From Trueperaceae bacterium (GTDB lineage: Bacteria > Deinococcota > Deinococci > Deinococcales > Trueperaceae), in the NCBI GenBank assembly GCA_013697735.1, contig JACCWH010000080.1, positions 1 to 36,485 of the forward strand: 36,485 nucleotides of DNA, given 5' to 3'. This document shows, one piece after another, positions 7,139 to 16,184 of this stretch (its first letter is position 1; each line of letters opens with the position of its first letter). The position numbers and the translations under genes are program-made. The notes below the pieces were generated by a model. That model was not told where the DNA came from. It did not search any database and was given only the letters and a program-made list of their open reading frames with translations.

Positions 7139-8734
7139 ATGCGCATTCACCCTCTCGTCCACCGTCTCGTCCTGGTCGTCGGCCTCGCAGCCGCCGGCAC
7201 CCTCGGCGCCGCGACCGCCCAGGAGGCCGATACGAGCGCGGTCTTGAACCTCGCGACGAACGCCGATCCCACCCTCAATCCCTGGACCCCGGGCGCGGTG
7301 ATCGAGTCGAACCTCATCAACACCATCCTCTTCGACCAGCTCACGCGCTACTCCCCCGAAGACCTGACGCCCGTACCCGCGCTCGCGGTCGCCTGGAGCG
7401 CCGACGAGGGCGGCCTCGCCTGGACCTTCGAACTCCGACAGGGCGTGCAGTGGTCCGACGGCGCTCCCTTCGGCGCCCACGACGTCGCCTTCACGTTCAA
7501 CGACGTCGTCAAGAACGCCGAGCTCGGCGCTCAGAGCGCCTCGCAGTACGCGCCCATCGATCGCGTCGAAGTGGTCGACGACCACACCGTGCGCTTCGTG
7601 CTCAACACGCCGTTCTCGGCGCTGCCCTACTACCTCGCCTCCTTCGCAGGCATACTCCCCGAGCACGTGCTCGGTGACGCCGAGAATCCGCTCACGGTGG
7701 CGAGCTTCAACAAGGCCACGCCCGTGACGACGGGACCGTACATGGTGGCCGAGTTCGTACCCGGCTCCTTCGTCCGGCTCGTCCCGAACCCGCTCCACTG
7801 GGCCGGCGAGCCGATGCTCGCGGGACTCGTCTTCCGCGTGATCCCCGACCCGAACACGCAAGTCGCGCAGGCCCGCGCCGGCGAACTCGACGTGGTCACA
7901 CGCCTCAGCCCCAACCAAGCACCCGGCATCGAGGCGACCGGCCGACTCGAGGTACTGCGGCAGTCGCAGAACCTCTTCTTCTTCGTCGCCCCGAACCACG
8001 ACGACGAGCGCTTCGCGGACGTCCGCGTGAAGCAGGCCCTGCTGCTCGCGATCGACCGCCAGGCGATGATCGACGCGCTCCTCGACGGCTTCGGCGAGGT
8101 GGCGACGGGCCCCGTGGCGCCGATGCTCGGCGCGCTCTACCACGGCGACGTCAGCACCTACGACTACGACCCCGAAGCGGCCGCCGCGCTCCTCGACGAA
8201 GCCGGCTGGACGCTCGGCGCCGACGGCGTTCGCACCAAGGACGGCCAACGGCTCGAGATCGCCATGCCGACCGGCCAGTTCGGCGACCTCGTCCCCGCCA
8301 CGCTGCTCGTGCAGCAGTACTGGGAAGACATCGGCGTGGTCGCCGACGTGGCGATCATGGAGTGGAACGCCTACATCCAAGACGTCGTCGTGAACCGCAA
8401 CTATGAAGCCACCCTCGCCTGGTGGAGCATGCCCCCCACCGCCGACGTCGCCCCGTACTTCTCCTGCTCGGCCGCGCAGTCGGGGAACAACATCCCCAAC
8501 TACTGCAGCGAAGAGCTCGACGAGCTCATGCGCGCCGGTCGCCGCGCGCTCACACTCGACGAGCAGGTCGAGGCCTACGCCGCCATGCAGGAGTTCCTCG
8601 CCGACGACCTCCCCTACCTCTACCTCTGGTACCCCGACATCCTCACCGCGAAGAACGTCGCGCTCGAGGGCTTCCCCGAGATCACTGCCGCCGCCGCCTT
8701 CCAGCACGCGGTCGATTGGTACATCGCCCGCTGA
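7139..8734 (+). CDS. ABC transporter substrate-binding protein, peptide/nickel class (SBP_bac_5)
   Basis: This is an exported solute receptor of 531 residues. A Sec signal peptide covers about residues 1-28 (hydrophobic LVLVVGLAAAG, ending ATAQ) with no lipobox. The mature part shows the family 5 pattern: an early segment NADPTLNPW, then LAVAWSADE with WTFELRQGVQWSDGAPF, and a DVAFTFNDV segment. Family members bind di- and oligopeptides, and the dipeptidase and S33-like hydrolase downstream support a peptide or peptide-like ligand. AGGAGG lies just before the ATG. Confidence 0.92.
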   Translation: MRIHPLVHRLVLVVGLAAAGTLGAATAQEADTSAVLNLATNADPTLNPWTPGAVIESNLINTILFDQLTRYSPEDLTPVPALAVAWSADEGGLAWTFELRQGVQWSDGAPFGAHDVAFTFNDVVKNAELGAQSASQYAPIDRVEVVDDHTVRFVLNTPFSALPYYLASFAGILPEHVLGDAENPLTVASFNKATPVTTGPYMVAEFVPGSFVRLVPNPLHWAGEPMLAGLVFRVIPDPNTQVAQARAGELDVVTRLSPNQAPGIEATGRLEVLRQSQNLFFFVAPNHDDERFADVRVKQALLLAIDRQAMIDALLDGFGEVATGPVAPMLGALYHGDVSTYDYDPEAAAALLDEAGWTLGADGVRTKDGQRLEIAMPTGQFGDLVPATLLVQQYWEDIGVVADVAIMEWNAYIQDVVVNRNYEATLAWWSMPPTADVAPYFSCSAAQSGNNIPNYCSEELDELMRAGRRALTLDEQVEAYAAMQEFLADDLPYLYLWYPDILTAKNVALEGFPEITAAAAFQHAVDWYIAR

Positions 8735-8788
8735 ACGGCACCGCCGCCCGCTCGCGAGTGTGCTCACCCGGAAGGAGCGTCGGCCCGC

Positions 8789-9736
8789 ATGATCGTGTTC
8801 GTCGCTCGGCGCCTTCTGCAGGGCGCGGCGGTCCTCTTCCTGGTGTCGGCGATGACGTTCTTCCTCGTCAATCTCGCGCCCGGCGGACCCTCGTCGCTCA
8901 TCGACTTCCAATCGACCGCCGCCGAGCGACAAGCGCGTCTCGCGCGCTTCGGCCTCGACCGCCCGGTGCACGAGCGCTACGTGCGCTGGCTCGCGGGCGC
9001 CGTGCGCGGCGACCTCGGCACCTCGATCAACCAGGGGCTCCCGGTCGCCGCGCTGCTCCGGCAGCGGATCGGGCCGACGCTCGTGCTCGGACTGACGTCG
9101 CTGGCGCTCGCGGCCCTCTTCGGCGTCGCGCTCGGCGTGATCGCGGCGCTGCGGCGCGACCGCTGGCCCGACCACCTCGTCAACAGCATCGCCACGCTCG
9201 GGATGTCGGTACCGAACTTCTGGCTCGGCATCGTGGTGATCATCGTCTTCGCCGTCAACCTCGGCTGGCTGCCGGCCACGGGGAGCGCCTCGATCGGCCG
9301 CGGCTTCGATCTCGGCGACCGCGTCCGGCACCTCGTCCTCCCGGCGGGCGTGCTCGCCTTCAGCCTGATGCCCAACGTCGCGCGCGTCACGCGCGCGGCC
9401 GTGCTCGAGGTGATGGCGTCCGACTACGTGCGGACCGCGCGCGCCAAAGGGCTGCTCGAACCGAGCGTGCTCCTCAAACACACCGTTCGCAACGCCCTCG
9501 TACCGGTCGTGGCCATGCTGGGCCTCGTCGCCACCGTCCTGTTCAGCGGCTCCGTGGTGATCGAGAGCGTGTTCGGATGGGCCGGTATCGGCCGGCTCGC
9601 CATCGAGGCCGCCAACGGCCGCGACTACCCCGTCATCCTCGGCGTGACGCTGCTCGCGGGCGCGCTCGTCATCGTGACCAACATCGCGGTCGACATGCTC
9701 TACGCGGTCGTCGACCCCAGGATCCGCCATGATTGA
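8789..9736 (+). CDS. ABC transporter permease, DppB/OppB type
   Basis: This inner-membrane permease (315 residues) has about six transmembrane segments. The N-terminal helix is followed by a periplasmic stretch with NLAPGGPSS, and the long cytoplasmic EAA loop is present (SDYVRTARAKGLLEPSVLLK). That loop docks the ATPase. AAGGAG lies 11 bases before the ATG, a long spacing. The gene overlaps the second permease by eight bases. The pair forms the translocation channel for ligand delivered by the binding protein just upstream. Confidence 0.92.
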   Translation: MIVFVARRLLQGAAVLFLVSAMTFFLVNLAPGGPSSLIDFQSTAAERQARLARFGLDRPVHERYVRWLAGAVRGDLGTSINQGLPVAALLRQRIGPTLVLGLTSLALAALFGVALGVIAALRRDRWPDHLVNSIATLGMSVPNFWLGIVVIIVFAVNLGWLPATGSASIGRGFDLGDRVRHLVLPAGVLAFSLMPNVARVTRAAVLEVMASDYVRTARAKGLLEPSVLLKHTVRNALVPVVAMLGLVATVLFSGSVVIESVFGWAGIGRLAIEAANGRDYPVILGVTLLAGALVIVTNIAVDMLYAVVDPRIRHD

Positions 9737-10592
9737 CGTCGCCTCCGCCGGCACCGCGCGCGGCACGCGACCCCGCATCCTGCGCAAGATCCTCCGTCAA
9801 CCGCTCGGGATCGCGGCCTTCGCGCTGCTCGTGGTGCTCGTGGCGAGCGTGACGATCGGCCCGGAGCTGCTGCCGCACTCGCCCTCTCGAGCGAACGCCC
9901 GTGCCATCTTGCAGGCGCCCTCCGCCCTCCATTGGCTCGGGACCGACGAGCTCGGTCGCGACGTCTTCGCCCGCATCCTCGCCGGCGGACGCGTCTCCAT
10001 GGCCGTCGGCCTCTTCGCGATGCTCGTCGGGCTCGGCCTCGGACTCAGCGTGGGCGGCACCGCCGGATACTTCGGCGGCCGCGTCGAAGGGGTCCTCATG
10101 CGACTCGTCGACGCCTTCATGGCGATCCCGGCCTTCTTCCTGATCCTGGTGATCGTGACGAGCTTCGGCAACGCCCCCTTCACCATCATCGTCACCGTCG
10201 GCATCGGCTTCTGGGCGCAGATGGCGCGCGTCGCGCACGCGGAGTTCAAGCGCTTCCGCACCCACGAGTTCATCGAGGCGTCCCGCGCGCTCGGTGGCTC
10301 ACACCTGCGCGTCATGGTGCGGCACATCCTGCCGCAGGTCATGCCGCAGGCAACCGTGTTGGCCACGCTCGGCGTCGGCTGGGCGATCCTCACGGAAGCC
10401 GCGCTCTCGTACCTCGGCCTCGGCATCCAACCGCCGCTCGCATCGTGGGGAAACATGCTCCAGAACGCCCAGGGCTATATCTGGCGCGAGCCGATCCTGG
10501 CCGTGTGGCCCGGACTCTTCATCGCTCTCACCGTGCTCGCCTTCAACCTCCTCGGAAACGCGCTCCGCGACGTGCTGGACCCCCGGTCCTGA
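9729..10592 (+). CDS. ABC transporter permease, DppC/OppC type
   Basis: This second permease of the heterodimer (287 residues) begins with a cytoplasmic leader and one helix, then a GTDELGRDVFARI motif typical of DppC. Five more helices follow, and the EAA loop is in HEFIEASRALGGSHLRVMVR. The C-terminal AALSYLGLGIQPP motif is diagnostic of the family. No dppD- or dppF-like ATPase gene follows; the next gene is a dipeptidase. The energising ATPase must come from elsewhere in the genome. Confidence 0.92.
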   Translation: MIDVASAGTARGTRPRILRKILRQPLGIAAFALLVVLVASVTIGPELLPHSPSRANARAILQAPSALHWLGTDELGRDVFARILAGGRVSMAVGLFAMLVGLGLGLSVGGTAGYFGGRVEGVLMRLVDAFMAIPAFFLILVIVTSFGNAPFTIIVTVGIGFWAQMARVAHAEFKRFRTHEFIEASRALGGSHLRVMVRHILPQVMPQATVLATLGVGWAILTEAALSYLGLGIQPPLASWGNMLQNAQGYIWREPILAVWPGLFIALTVLAFNLLGNALRDVLDPRS

Positions 10593-10603
10593 CGTCGCAG
10601 GAC
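10586..10603. repeat. Small hairpin at the permease stop codon
   Basis: GTCCTG and CAGGAC pair across the loop ACGTCG, and the TGA stop lies across the stem-loop junction. The loop sequence equals that of the hairpin at 5609. It sits inside the operon, just before the dipeptidase ribosome binding site, and may tune relative expression. Confidence 0.3.
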
Positions 10604-10611
10604 GGAGAACC

Positions 10612-11811
10612 ATGCCCCCTAAGAAGTACGACGGCTACCGAGCCTACCAATACCTCGATCCGGCCGACCTCCCCCGCGTCGAGCTCGTGGAGCAGATCGA
10701 CCGCGTGCCGAGCAAGAAGGTGGCGACGACCGACGAGCAGGAGGCGCACGTCCGCCGTCTCTTCGAGGAGCACCTCGTCATCTCGCTCCACGACCATCTC
10801 TTCGTGGCCCCGAAGGACCTCGCGGGATTCCTGGAGTTCCGCCGCTGGGGGCGCGAGTTCACGGGCTACGAGGGCATCGCGGCGAGCGGTCTCGATTGCG
10901 TCTTCGACGGCATGATGGACGGCACCGCCATGATCACGTCGCGCGCCGGCTGGAAATGGGACGACGTGATCTTCGACATCGGCATGCGCCTCTCCGACAT
11001 CGCCCACCAGGAGATGGTCCGCGTCGCCCTCACCACCGACGACATCCGACGCGCCAAGGCCGAGGGTGGCGTCGCCTTCGTGATCTCGCTCGAGGGCTCG
11101 GCCATGATCGAGAACGAGGTCGACCGCATCGACGTCCTCTACGGGCTCGGCGTGCGCTCCCTCGGCATCTGCTACAGCGAGGGGAACGCGCTCGGCGCCG
11201 GCCTCAAGGAGCCGGCCGACTTCGGGCTCACGGCCTTCGGTCGGCGCGCCGTGCGGCGCATGAACCAGCTCGGGATCGCCATCGACGTCTCACACGCCAA
11301 CGACCGCACCTCGATGGACACGATCGAGGCGTCCGCAGGGCCCATATTCATCACGCACGCCGGCGCGCGCGCCCTCTGGGACTCGCCGCGCCTCAAGCCC
11401 GACGAGGTGATCCGCGCGTGCGCCGAGAAGGGTGGCGTGATCGGCATCGAGGCCGCCCCCCACACGACCATCACCCGCGCGGACACGACGCACTCGATCG
11501 AATCGTTCATGCAGCACTTCGAATACTGCGTCGACCTCGTCGGCATCGATCACGTGGCGTTCGGACCCGACGTGCTCTTCGGCGACCACGTCGGGCTCCA
11601 CGGCGCCCTGCGCGAGGCGCTCAGCCTCGGCGCATCGAAGGGGACGTCTCCCTTCCCGATGGTCGACTACGTCGACGGCATCGAGAATCCGGCCGAAGCG
11701 TTCCCGAACATCGTGCGTTGGCTGGTCACGCACGGCTACTCCGACGCCGACATCGGCAAAGCCGTCGGCGGGAACATCATGCGTGTGCTGGACGAGGTAT
11801 GGGCGCGCTGA
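10612..11811 (+). CDS. Membrane-dipeptidase-like metallopeptidase (peptidase family M19)
   Basis: This is a TIM-barrel metallohydrolase (399 residues) of the renal dipeptidase family, which cleaves dipeptides with a binuclear zinc centre. Likely metal and catalytic residues are E161 (VISLEGSAM), H228 (DVSHAND), H249 (IFITHAGA) and D320 (VAFGPDV). The N-terminal motif reads LHDHLF (residues 59-64), so the usual HxD of M19 appears as HxH. No signal peptide or lipid anchor is seen, so it should act in the cytoplasm on imported peptides. GGAG precedes the ATG by four bases. It overlaps the next gene by 13 bases. Confidence 0.85.
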   Translation: MPPKKYDGYRAYQYLDPADLPRVELVEQIDRVPSKKVATTDEQEAHVRRLFEEHLVISLHDHLFVAPKDLAGFLEFRRWGREFTGYEGIAASGLDCVFDGMMDGTAMITSRAGWKWDDVIFDIGMRLSDIAHQEMVRVALTTDDIRRAKAEGGVAFVISLEGSAMIENEVDRIDVLYGLGVRSLGICYSEGNALGAGLKEPADFGLTAFGRRAVRRMNQLGIAIDVSHANDRTSMDTIEASAGPIFITHAGARALWDSPRLKPDEVIRACAEKGGVIGIEAAPHTTITRADTTHSIESFMQHFEYCVDLVGIDHVAFGPDVLFGDHVGLHGALREALSLGASKGTSPFPMVDYVDGIENPAEAFPNIVRWLVTHGYSDADIGKAVGGNIMRVLDEVWAR

Positions 11812-13211
11812 AGCCTAAAGCGAGCGCCCTCGCCGGATACGTGATCGGGGTCTATGGCAGCGGCGGCGCGCCGTGGCACCACCTCGCCTTGGCCGCCGCG
11901 CACGGCGCCGAGGTCCGCCCGGTGCGCGCCTACGACGTCGCCGCCGGACGGCTCGAGGGCGTCGACGCGCTCATCGTGCCGGGCGGCGGCGCGACCGCCA
12001 TGGCCGGACTGTTGGCACCCCTCGGCGCCGATGGCACGGCGGCCATCCGCGCCTGGGTCCGACGAGGCGGCACCTACGTAGCGTCGTGTGCGGGTTCGGT
12101 GCTCCCGCTCGCGCTCGCGGGCGCCGCCGACGCGGCACTCCCCTTCGCCCGCGCCCTGCGCATGCTCGACGTCCCCTTGGCGAACCCGGGCGACGCCACC
12201 CTCGGCGGACTCTCCTCGCCGGGCGTCGGACGCATCCGAGTCCGCGTCGACCGGGAGCACCCCTACGCGCGGGGGCTTCCCGAGCAGGTCGAACTCATCC
12301 ACTACAACGGCCCCCTCTTCGACCTCCGCGCCGCCCCGCCCGGCGTCCGGGCGTTCGCCTGGCCCACCGCGCCGACCGACGCCTTCACGGCGGCGGAAGC
12401 CTTCCTGCCAGAGGGCGCCGAGTCGCGAACACCGACGACGATCGAGCGCTGCATAGCGGCCGGTGCCGCCACCGGCATCGAGGCAGCGTTCGGTGACGGC
12501 CGGGTGGTCCTGTTCGGATCGCACCCGGAATTCGGACTCGGGCCGCTCCTCCTCGGGTGGGGTGCGGGCGCCGACCTGCTCGTGGCCGCACTCGCCCACC
12601 GGCCGCCGCGGTCCGAGCGCGGCCGGGAGCCCGGTTTCGGCTGGAGCGTGTCGCAGGAGCACGCCGGTCGCTCGGCGCCCGAGCTGGCAGCCGGAGCGGT
12701 CGACGACCTACACCGCATGTCGGCGCGCTTCGCGGCGCTCGCCCAGAAGCCACCCGATGCGTGGCTCGACGACACGCACGCCGCGCGCTTCCACGGTCGC
12801 GATGCCCGCAGCGCCTGGCACGACGACACTCGCGCGGCCGCACACGTCGCGACCGCTGCCGCCCTCGACCTCGCGACGCTTGCGCCGGACGCGACCTCGG
12901 TCGACACGCCGTGGCTCGACGACGCCGCTCGCGCCGATCAGGACTTCGGCGCGATGGGCCTCACGCAACTCGTCGGCAGGATCGACGCCATGCTGAGCGC
13001 AGCGGAGGGAGCGGCCGAACGGCCGCCGCGGCGCCCGGTGCACGCCTACGACCTCTTCGACGAGCACCCCTACCACCTGGCGGTGGCGAGTTACCTCAGC
13101 GCCGCAGGTCTGAGCGCCGCGGCGCTCCTCGTCGTGGCGACGATCGCGGCCCGCCGCGGCGTGATCGGGCCGCATGCCGCCGCCTCGCTCTGGGCGGAGA
13201 CGGCGTCGTAG
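11799..13211 (+). CDS. Class I glutamine-amidotransferase-like (BPL-N type) protein with unknown C-terminal half
   Basis: Residues 14-265 of 470 resemble the amidotransferase-like fold found at the N-terminus of some biotin-protein ligases. VDALIVPGGGATAMAG is followed by the nucleophile elbow YVASCAGS (Cys97), and HPEFG appears near residue 248. The C-terminal 200 residues are not recognised. They are Ala/Asp/His-rich and predicted helical, with one hydrophobic stretch near the end (LSAAGLSAAALLVVATIAA) that could anchor it in the membrane. The ATG overlaps the dipeptidase, implying coupled translation and a linked role, perhaps hydrolysis of an amide or glutamyl bond. That role is conjecture. 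Confidence 0.72.
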   Translation: MGALKPKASALAGYVIGVYGSGGAPWHHLALAAAHGAEVRPVRAYDVAAGRLEGVDALIVPGGGATAMAGLLAPLGADGTAAIRAWVRRGGTYVASCAGSVLPLALAGAADAALPFARALRMLDVPLANPGDATLGGLSSPGVGRIRVRVDREHPYARGLPEQVELIHYNGPLFDLRAAPPGVRAFAWPTAPTDAFTAAEAFLPEGAESRTPTTIERCIAAGAATGIEAAFGDGRVVLFGSHPEFGLGPLLLGWGAGADLLVAALAHRPPRSERGREPGFGWSVSQEHAGRSAPELAAGAVDDLHRMSARFAALAQKPPDAWLDDTHAARFHGRDARSAWHDDTRAAAHVATAAALDLATLAPDATSVDTPWLDDAARADQDFGAMGLTQLVGRIDAMLSAAEGAAERPPRRPVHAYDLFDEHPYHLAVASYLSAAGLSAAALLVVATIAARRGVIGPHAAASLWAETAS

Positions 13212-13261
13212 AAGCGCGAGCACCCGCCTTCGGAGTGTCCCCTGCCCACGGAAGGAGTCCC

Positions 13262-14113
13262 ATGTTGTTCGTGAAGGTGAACGGCGCACGTCTCCGCGTC
13301 GACGTCCAAGGGCGCGGCCGCGCGATCTACGCCCACCATGGCGCGCCCGGACTCGGTACGCACGCCACGCCGAAGCGCGCGTTCGCGCCGCTGGCGGACG
13401 CCTACCGCATCGTCACCTGGGACGCCCGCGGCTCGGGCGAATCGGACGCCATCCCACCGTACTCGCACGACCAGTGGGTCGCCGATCTCGACGGCCTGCG
13501 ATCACACTTCGGCGACGAGCAGATCGTGGTGAAGGGGGGCTCGTACGGGGGCTACGTGGCGCTCGAGTACGTGCTGGCGCACCCCGAGCGCGTGAGCCAC
13601 CTGATCCTGCGCGACACCAGCGCCTCGCGGCACTTCGAGGCGCTCGCGCGCCGGAACGCGCTCGAGCGCGCGAACGAGTTCCCCGACATCACCGAGGAAC
13701 TGCTCGACACGCTCTTCGAGGGACGCGTGGGGAGCGATGAGGCGTTCCGGGCTGCGTACGCGACCATCGCACCGCTCTACGACGCTCACGCCGATCCCGA
13801 GAAGGTTCGCGCGCGCCTCGCCGCCGCAACGTTCAGGGCCGAGACGCACGATCAGGCCTTCTCGCGCAACCTACCTGGGTACGACCTCACGGGGCGCCTC
13901 CACGAGATCCGCGTCCCCACGCTGATCGTGGTCGGGCGCCACGACTGGATCACCCCGGTGGCCGCGGCCGAGGAGATCGCGGCCGGCATCGCGCATGCCG
14001 AGCTGGTGATCTTCGAGGAATCTGGCCATTCGCCGCAGCTCGAGGAGAACGAGAAGTTCGTCGCCACCGTGCGCGACTTCCTCGTGCGACACGAAGCGCC
14101 CGGCACCATCTGA
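13262..14113 (+). CDS. Alpha/beta hydrolase, proline-iminopeptidase-like (S33)
   Basis: This is a 283-residue alpha/beta-hydrolase fold enzyme. The triad is visible: nucleophile Ser94 in GGSYGGY, Asp in VGRHDWITP and His in ESGHSPQLEE. An oxyanion-hole HHGAPG (residues 25-30) and WDARGSGES are typical of S33 aminopeptidases and their relatives. It has no signal peptide. AAGGAG four bases before the ATG gives a strong ribosome binding site. As the last gene of the peptide operon it may trim N-terminal proline or hydrolyse a related amide or ester. Haloalkane dehalogenase-like or lactonase activity cannot be excluded. Confidence 0.85.
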   Translation: MLFVKVNGARLRVDVQGRGRAIYAHHGAPGLGTHATPKRAFAPLADAYRIVTWDARGSGESDAIPPYSHDQWVADLDGLRSHFGDEQIVVKGGSYGGYVALEYVLAHPERVSHLILRDTSASRHFEALARRNALERANEFPDITEELLDTLFEGRVGSDEAFRAAYATIAPLYDAHADPEKVRARLAAATFRAETHDQAFSRNLPGYDLTGRLHEIRVPTLIVVGRHDWITPVAAAEEIAAGIAHAELVIFEESGHSPQLEENEKFVATVRDFLVRHEAPGTI

Positions 14114-14129
14114 CCCGACCGGCGCTCGC

Positions 14130-14153
14130 GCGCCCGGCCGCTACGCCGGGCGC
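14130..14153. terminator. Bidirectional hairpin between convergent genes
   Basis: GCGCCCGGC and GCCGGGCGC form a perfect 9-base stem with loop CGCTAC. It lies 17 bases after the stop of the hydrolase at 13262. Its loop contains the TAG stop of the opposing gene (14143-14141). No T-run is present on either strand. Confidence 0.55.
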
Positions 14154-15376
14154 CTGCGCTCGAGGCGCAAACCCGCCGCGGTCCGCGCCGGGAAGCCCCG
14201 CCAGTGGGTGTGCCCGGCCGCAGGCGCACCGCCCTCGTCGAGGCGCACGACGCCGTCGACCGCGCGCTCGACCAGGTCGAAGTACGCCGCCAGTTCCGAC
14301 TCGCCGCGCAGGTGGATCGCGAGGAAGGCAGCCACGAAGTGGTGGGCGACGTCGTTCATGCGACGGGTGTCCCACACTGCGTCGGCATGGTGCTCGAACG
14401 CCCGCGGGTCGTGCGCCACCTCGATCGGCACCGGCATCGGCGCCGCGGCGTTGTGGTTCGCCCCCTCGAACGTCAGCAGCGTGCGCTCCGCGTTACGCGC
14501 CCCCGCGAAGATCGCGTGCACGCCACGCTCGTACCCGGAGACGTCGTCGAGCTCGCCGGCCATCAGGAGCATGGGCGTGCTGAGCGCCTCGAGCCCCTCC
14601 GCGTCCCAGAAGCCGGCCTCCATGCCCCAGGGACCGATCGCGACCACGGCGCGAACGCGATCGTCGCGACCGGCGAGGTAGGTAGCCTCCCCCATCTGCC
14701 GGGTGCGGAGGGCGCCGTTCGGCGGTGCGTATTCGTACCCGATGCTCGCCGCCGAAAAACCGCCGCCGACGGCGTTGATCGCGCCGTAACCACCCATCGA
14801 GTAACCGACGATCGCCGTGCGCGACGCGTCGACGATTCCCGCGAGCGGATCGCCCGCGCGTGCCGCGAGCGCCGCCATGGCTTCGAGCACGAAGAGCTGG
14901 TCGAGCGGTCGGTTCAGGAGCGTACTCGCGAAGGCGGCCTGATCGGCGTACGTGCTGTCGGTGTGGTCGATCGACGCGACCACGTACCCCCTGCTCGCGA
15001 GGTGCTCACCGAAATGGGCCATGAGGAAGCGGTTTCCCGTATACCCGTGCGACACGATCACCAACGGGCGCGGCGCACCCTCGACGAGCGGCGCCGCGTC
15101 GCGCCGCGCACGGCCACGCAGGGTTGCGCGCACGGCCGGATCGCGTGTGCCGACGTCGTAGCGCTGAGACCCCGGCTCCGCGGCTGCGCCCGCGGCCGGG
15201 TACCAGACTTCCACCACCAGGGGGCGCGCGTACCGCGGCGCTCCGCCATTCGCGAGCGCACCGATCACGTCGAGCTGGTCGGGATTGACGAATGCGAGCG
15301 TGCGCACCCCGAGCGCATGGTCGCCGAAGGCGGCGAACTCGGGGGCGTCGGGGCGCACCAGATCGATCCGATTCAC
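14141..15376 (-). CDS. Alpha/beta hydrolase, PAF-acetylhydrolase/dienelactone-hydrolase-like esterase
   Basis: The protein (411 residues) has an esterase nucleophile elbow GYSMGGYG (Ser193) and an oxyanion segment VIVSHGYTGNR (about 107-117). A later Asp (GELDDVSGYE) and a His (EGANHNAAAP) can complete the triad. This arrangement is typical of bacterial homologues of platelet-activating-factor acetylhydrolase, which cleave short esters. No signal peptide is evident, so a cytoplasmic location is likely. The start is a GTG six bases after TACGCT, with no ribosome binding site. The natural substrate is unknown. Confidence 0.8.
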   Translation of the reverse strand: MNRIDLVRPDAPEFAAFGDHALGVRTLAFVNPDQLDVIGALANGGAPRYARPLVVEVWYPAAGAAAEPGSQRYDVGTRDPAVRATLRGRARRDAAPLVEGAPRPLVIVSHGYTGNRFLMAHFGEHLASRGYVVASIDHTDSTYADQAAFASTLLNRPLDQLFVLEAMAALAARAGDPLAGIVDASRTAIVGYSMGGYGAINAVGGGFSAASIGYEYAPPNGALRTRQMGEATYLAGRDDRVRAVVAIGPWGMEAGFWDAEGLEALSTPMLLMAGELDDVSGYERGVHAIFAGARNAERTLLTFEGANHNAAAPMPVPIEVAHDPRAFEHHADAVWDTRRMNDVAHHFVAAFLAIHLRGESELAAYFDLVERAVDGVVRLDEGGAPAAGHTHWRGFPARTAAGLRLERRRPA

Positions 15377-15382
15377 GGCGAC

Positions 15383-15388
15383 AGCGTA
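15383..15388 (-). promoter_or_regulatory. -10 element of a leaderless promoter (TACGCT)
   Basis: The minus strand reads TACGCT, GTCGCC, GTG, with a six-base gap to the start codon of the esterase-like gene. Confidence 0.5.
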
Positions 15389-15425
15389 CCCGGCGCGCCG
15401 TGGCGGCGACGCTTCAGCAGATCGC

Positions 15426-16178
15426 TCAGTCGAAGGTGCCCTCGGGGATCGGCTCGTTGATGCGAACGTCCTCGAACGCCATGGTCGCGAAACGCTCCGG
15501 GCCGTCGGAACGCAGCCAGTACATGGTCGCGCTCCTACCCACGACCGCGTTGCCGCGGAACGGCTCGTCGAAGACCATCAGCATTTCGCCTTCCGACGAA
15601 TCGACCACGATGGCGAGGAGGTTGCCGTCGCCGTCGAACAGCAACCGCGACTCCTCGGAAGCCTCGACGCCCGCGAACGGCGTGGAGCCCGAGACGGTCA
15701 CCTGTTGCCCTTCGACGAGACCGCCGTACGAGCGGACGCCGTCGTACGTCGCGGTGGCGCCGTCGGCGAGCATGTCGCTCGTATCGCGGTCGAAGATGCC
15801 GTCGAAGGTTTCGGCCATCACTGCCGGCAACGGCATCATCATGCCGCTCATCGACATACGCGCCTGGCCGTCCATGATGATGATCCTCGCACTCATACCG
15901 GGCGCCAGCTCCGTGTCGATCGCGGCGCGCTCGCCGACGTAGTCGATGATCGTGCGAGTCCGGACGGTCCCTTCCTCCCCCATGGCGTCGATGGTCATCA
16001 CCATCACCTGGTCGAGGGTGTCGACGACCATGTCGGAAGCCGGCTGGAGCCCCTCGAGGAGGGTGCGGGCGCGCTCATCGACCTGTGCGAACGCGAACGG
16101 GAGCGCTGCGAGCGCGACGAGCACGAGGAGGCGAGCGGAGCGTCCGGGGGCGAATCTCGAGTCTGCGAATCGTGACAT
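15426..16178 (-). CDS. Exported LolA-like/outer-membrane lipoprotein-sorting-like protein
   Basis: The 250-residue protein starts with a Sec signal peptide (about residues 1-32: basic start, LLVLVALAALPFAFAQ, cleavage after AFAQ). The remainder is rich in beta strands with a methionine-rich middle (MSMSGMMMP). It ends in FEDVRINEPIPEGTFD, a pattern shared by LolA/LppX-fold proteins that bind lipid or are used as envelope sensors. An envelope role is inferred from the signal peptide and fold resemblance only. The ATG is six bases after TAGTGT on a leaderless promoter. The gene is divergent from the RNA methyltransferase. Confidence 0.7.
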   Translation of the reverse strand: MSRFADSRFAPGRSARLLVLVALAALPFAFAQVDERARTLLEGLQPASDMVVDTLDQVMVMTIDAMGEEGTVRTRTIIDYVGERAAIDTELAPGMSARIIIMDGQARMSMSGMMMPLPAVMAETFDGIFDRDTSDMLADGATATYDGVRSYGGLVEGQQVTVSGSTPFAGVEASEESRLLFDGDGNLLAIVVDSSEGEMLMVFDEPFRGNAVVGRSATMYWLRSDGPERFATMAFEDVRINEPIPEGTFD

Positions 16179-16184
16179 GACACC

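Noticed and set aside
5942-9787. Very long minus-strand open frame (1281 codons) across the peptide operon
   Set aside because: It is antisense to well-supported genes and its translation is charged, low-complexity GC-rich sequence without domains.
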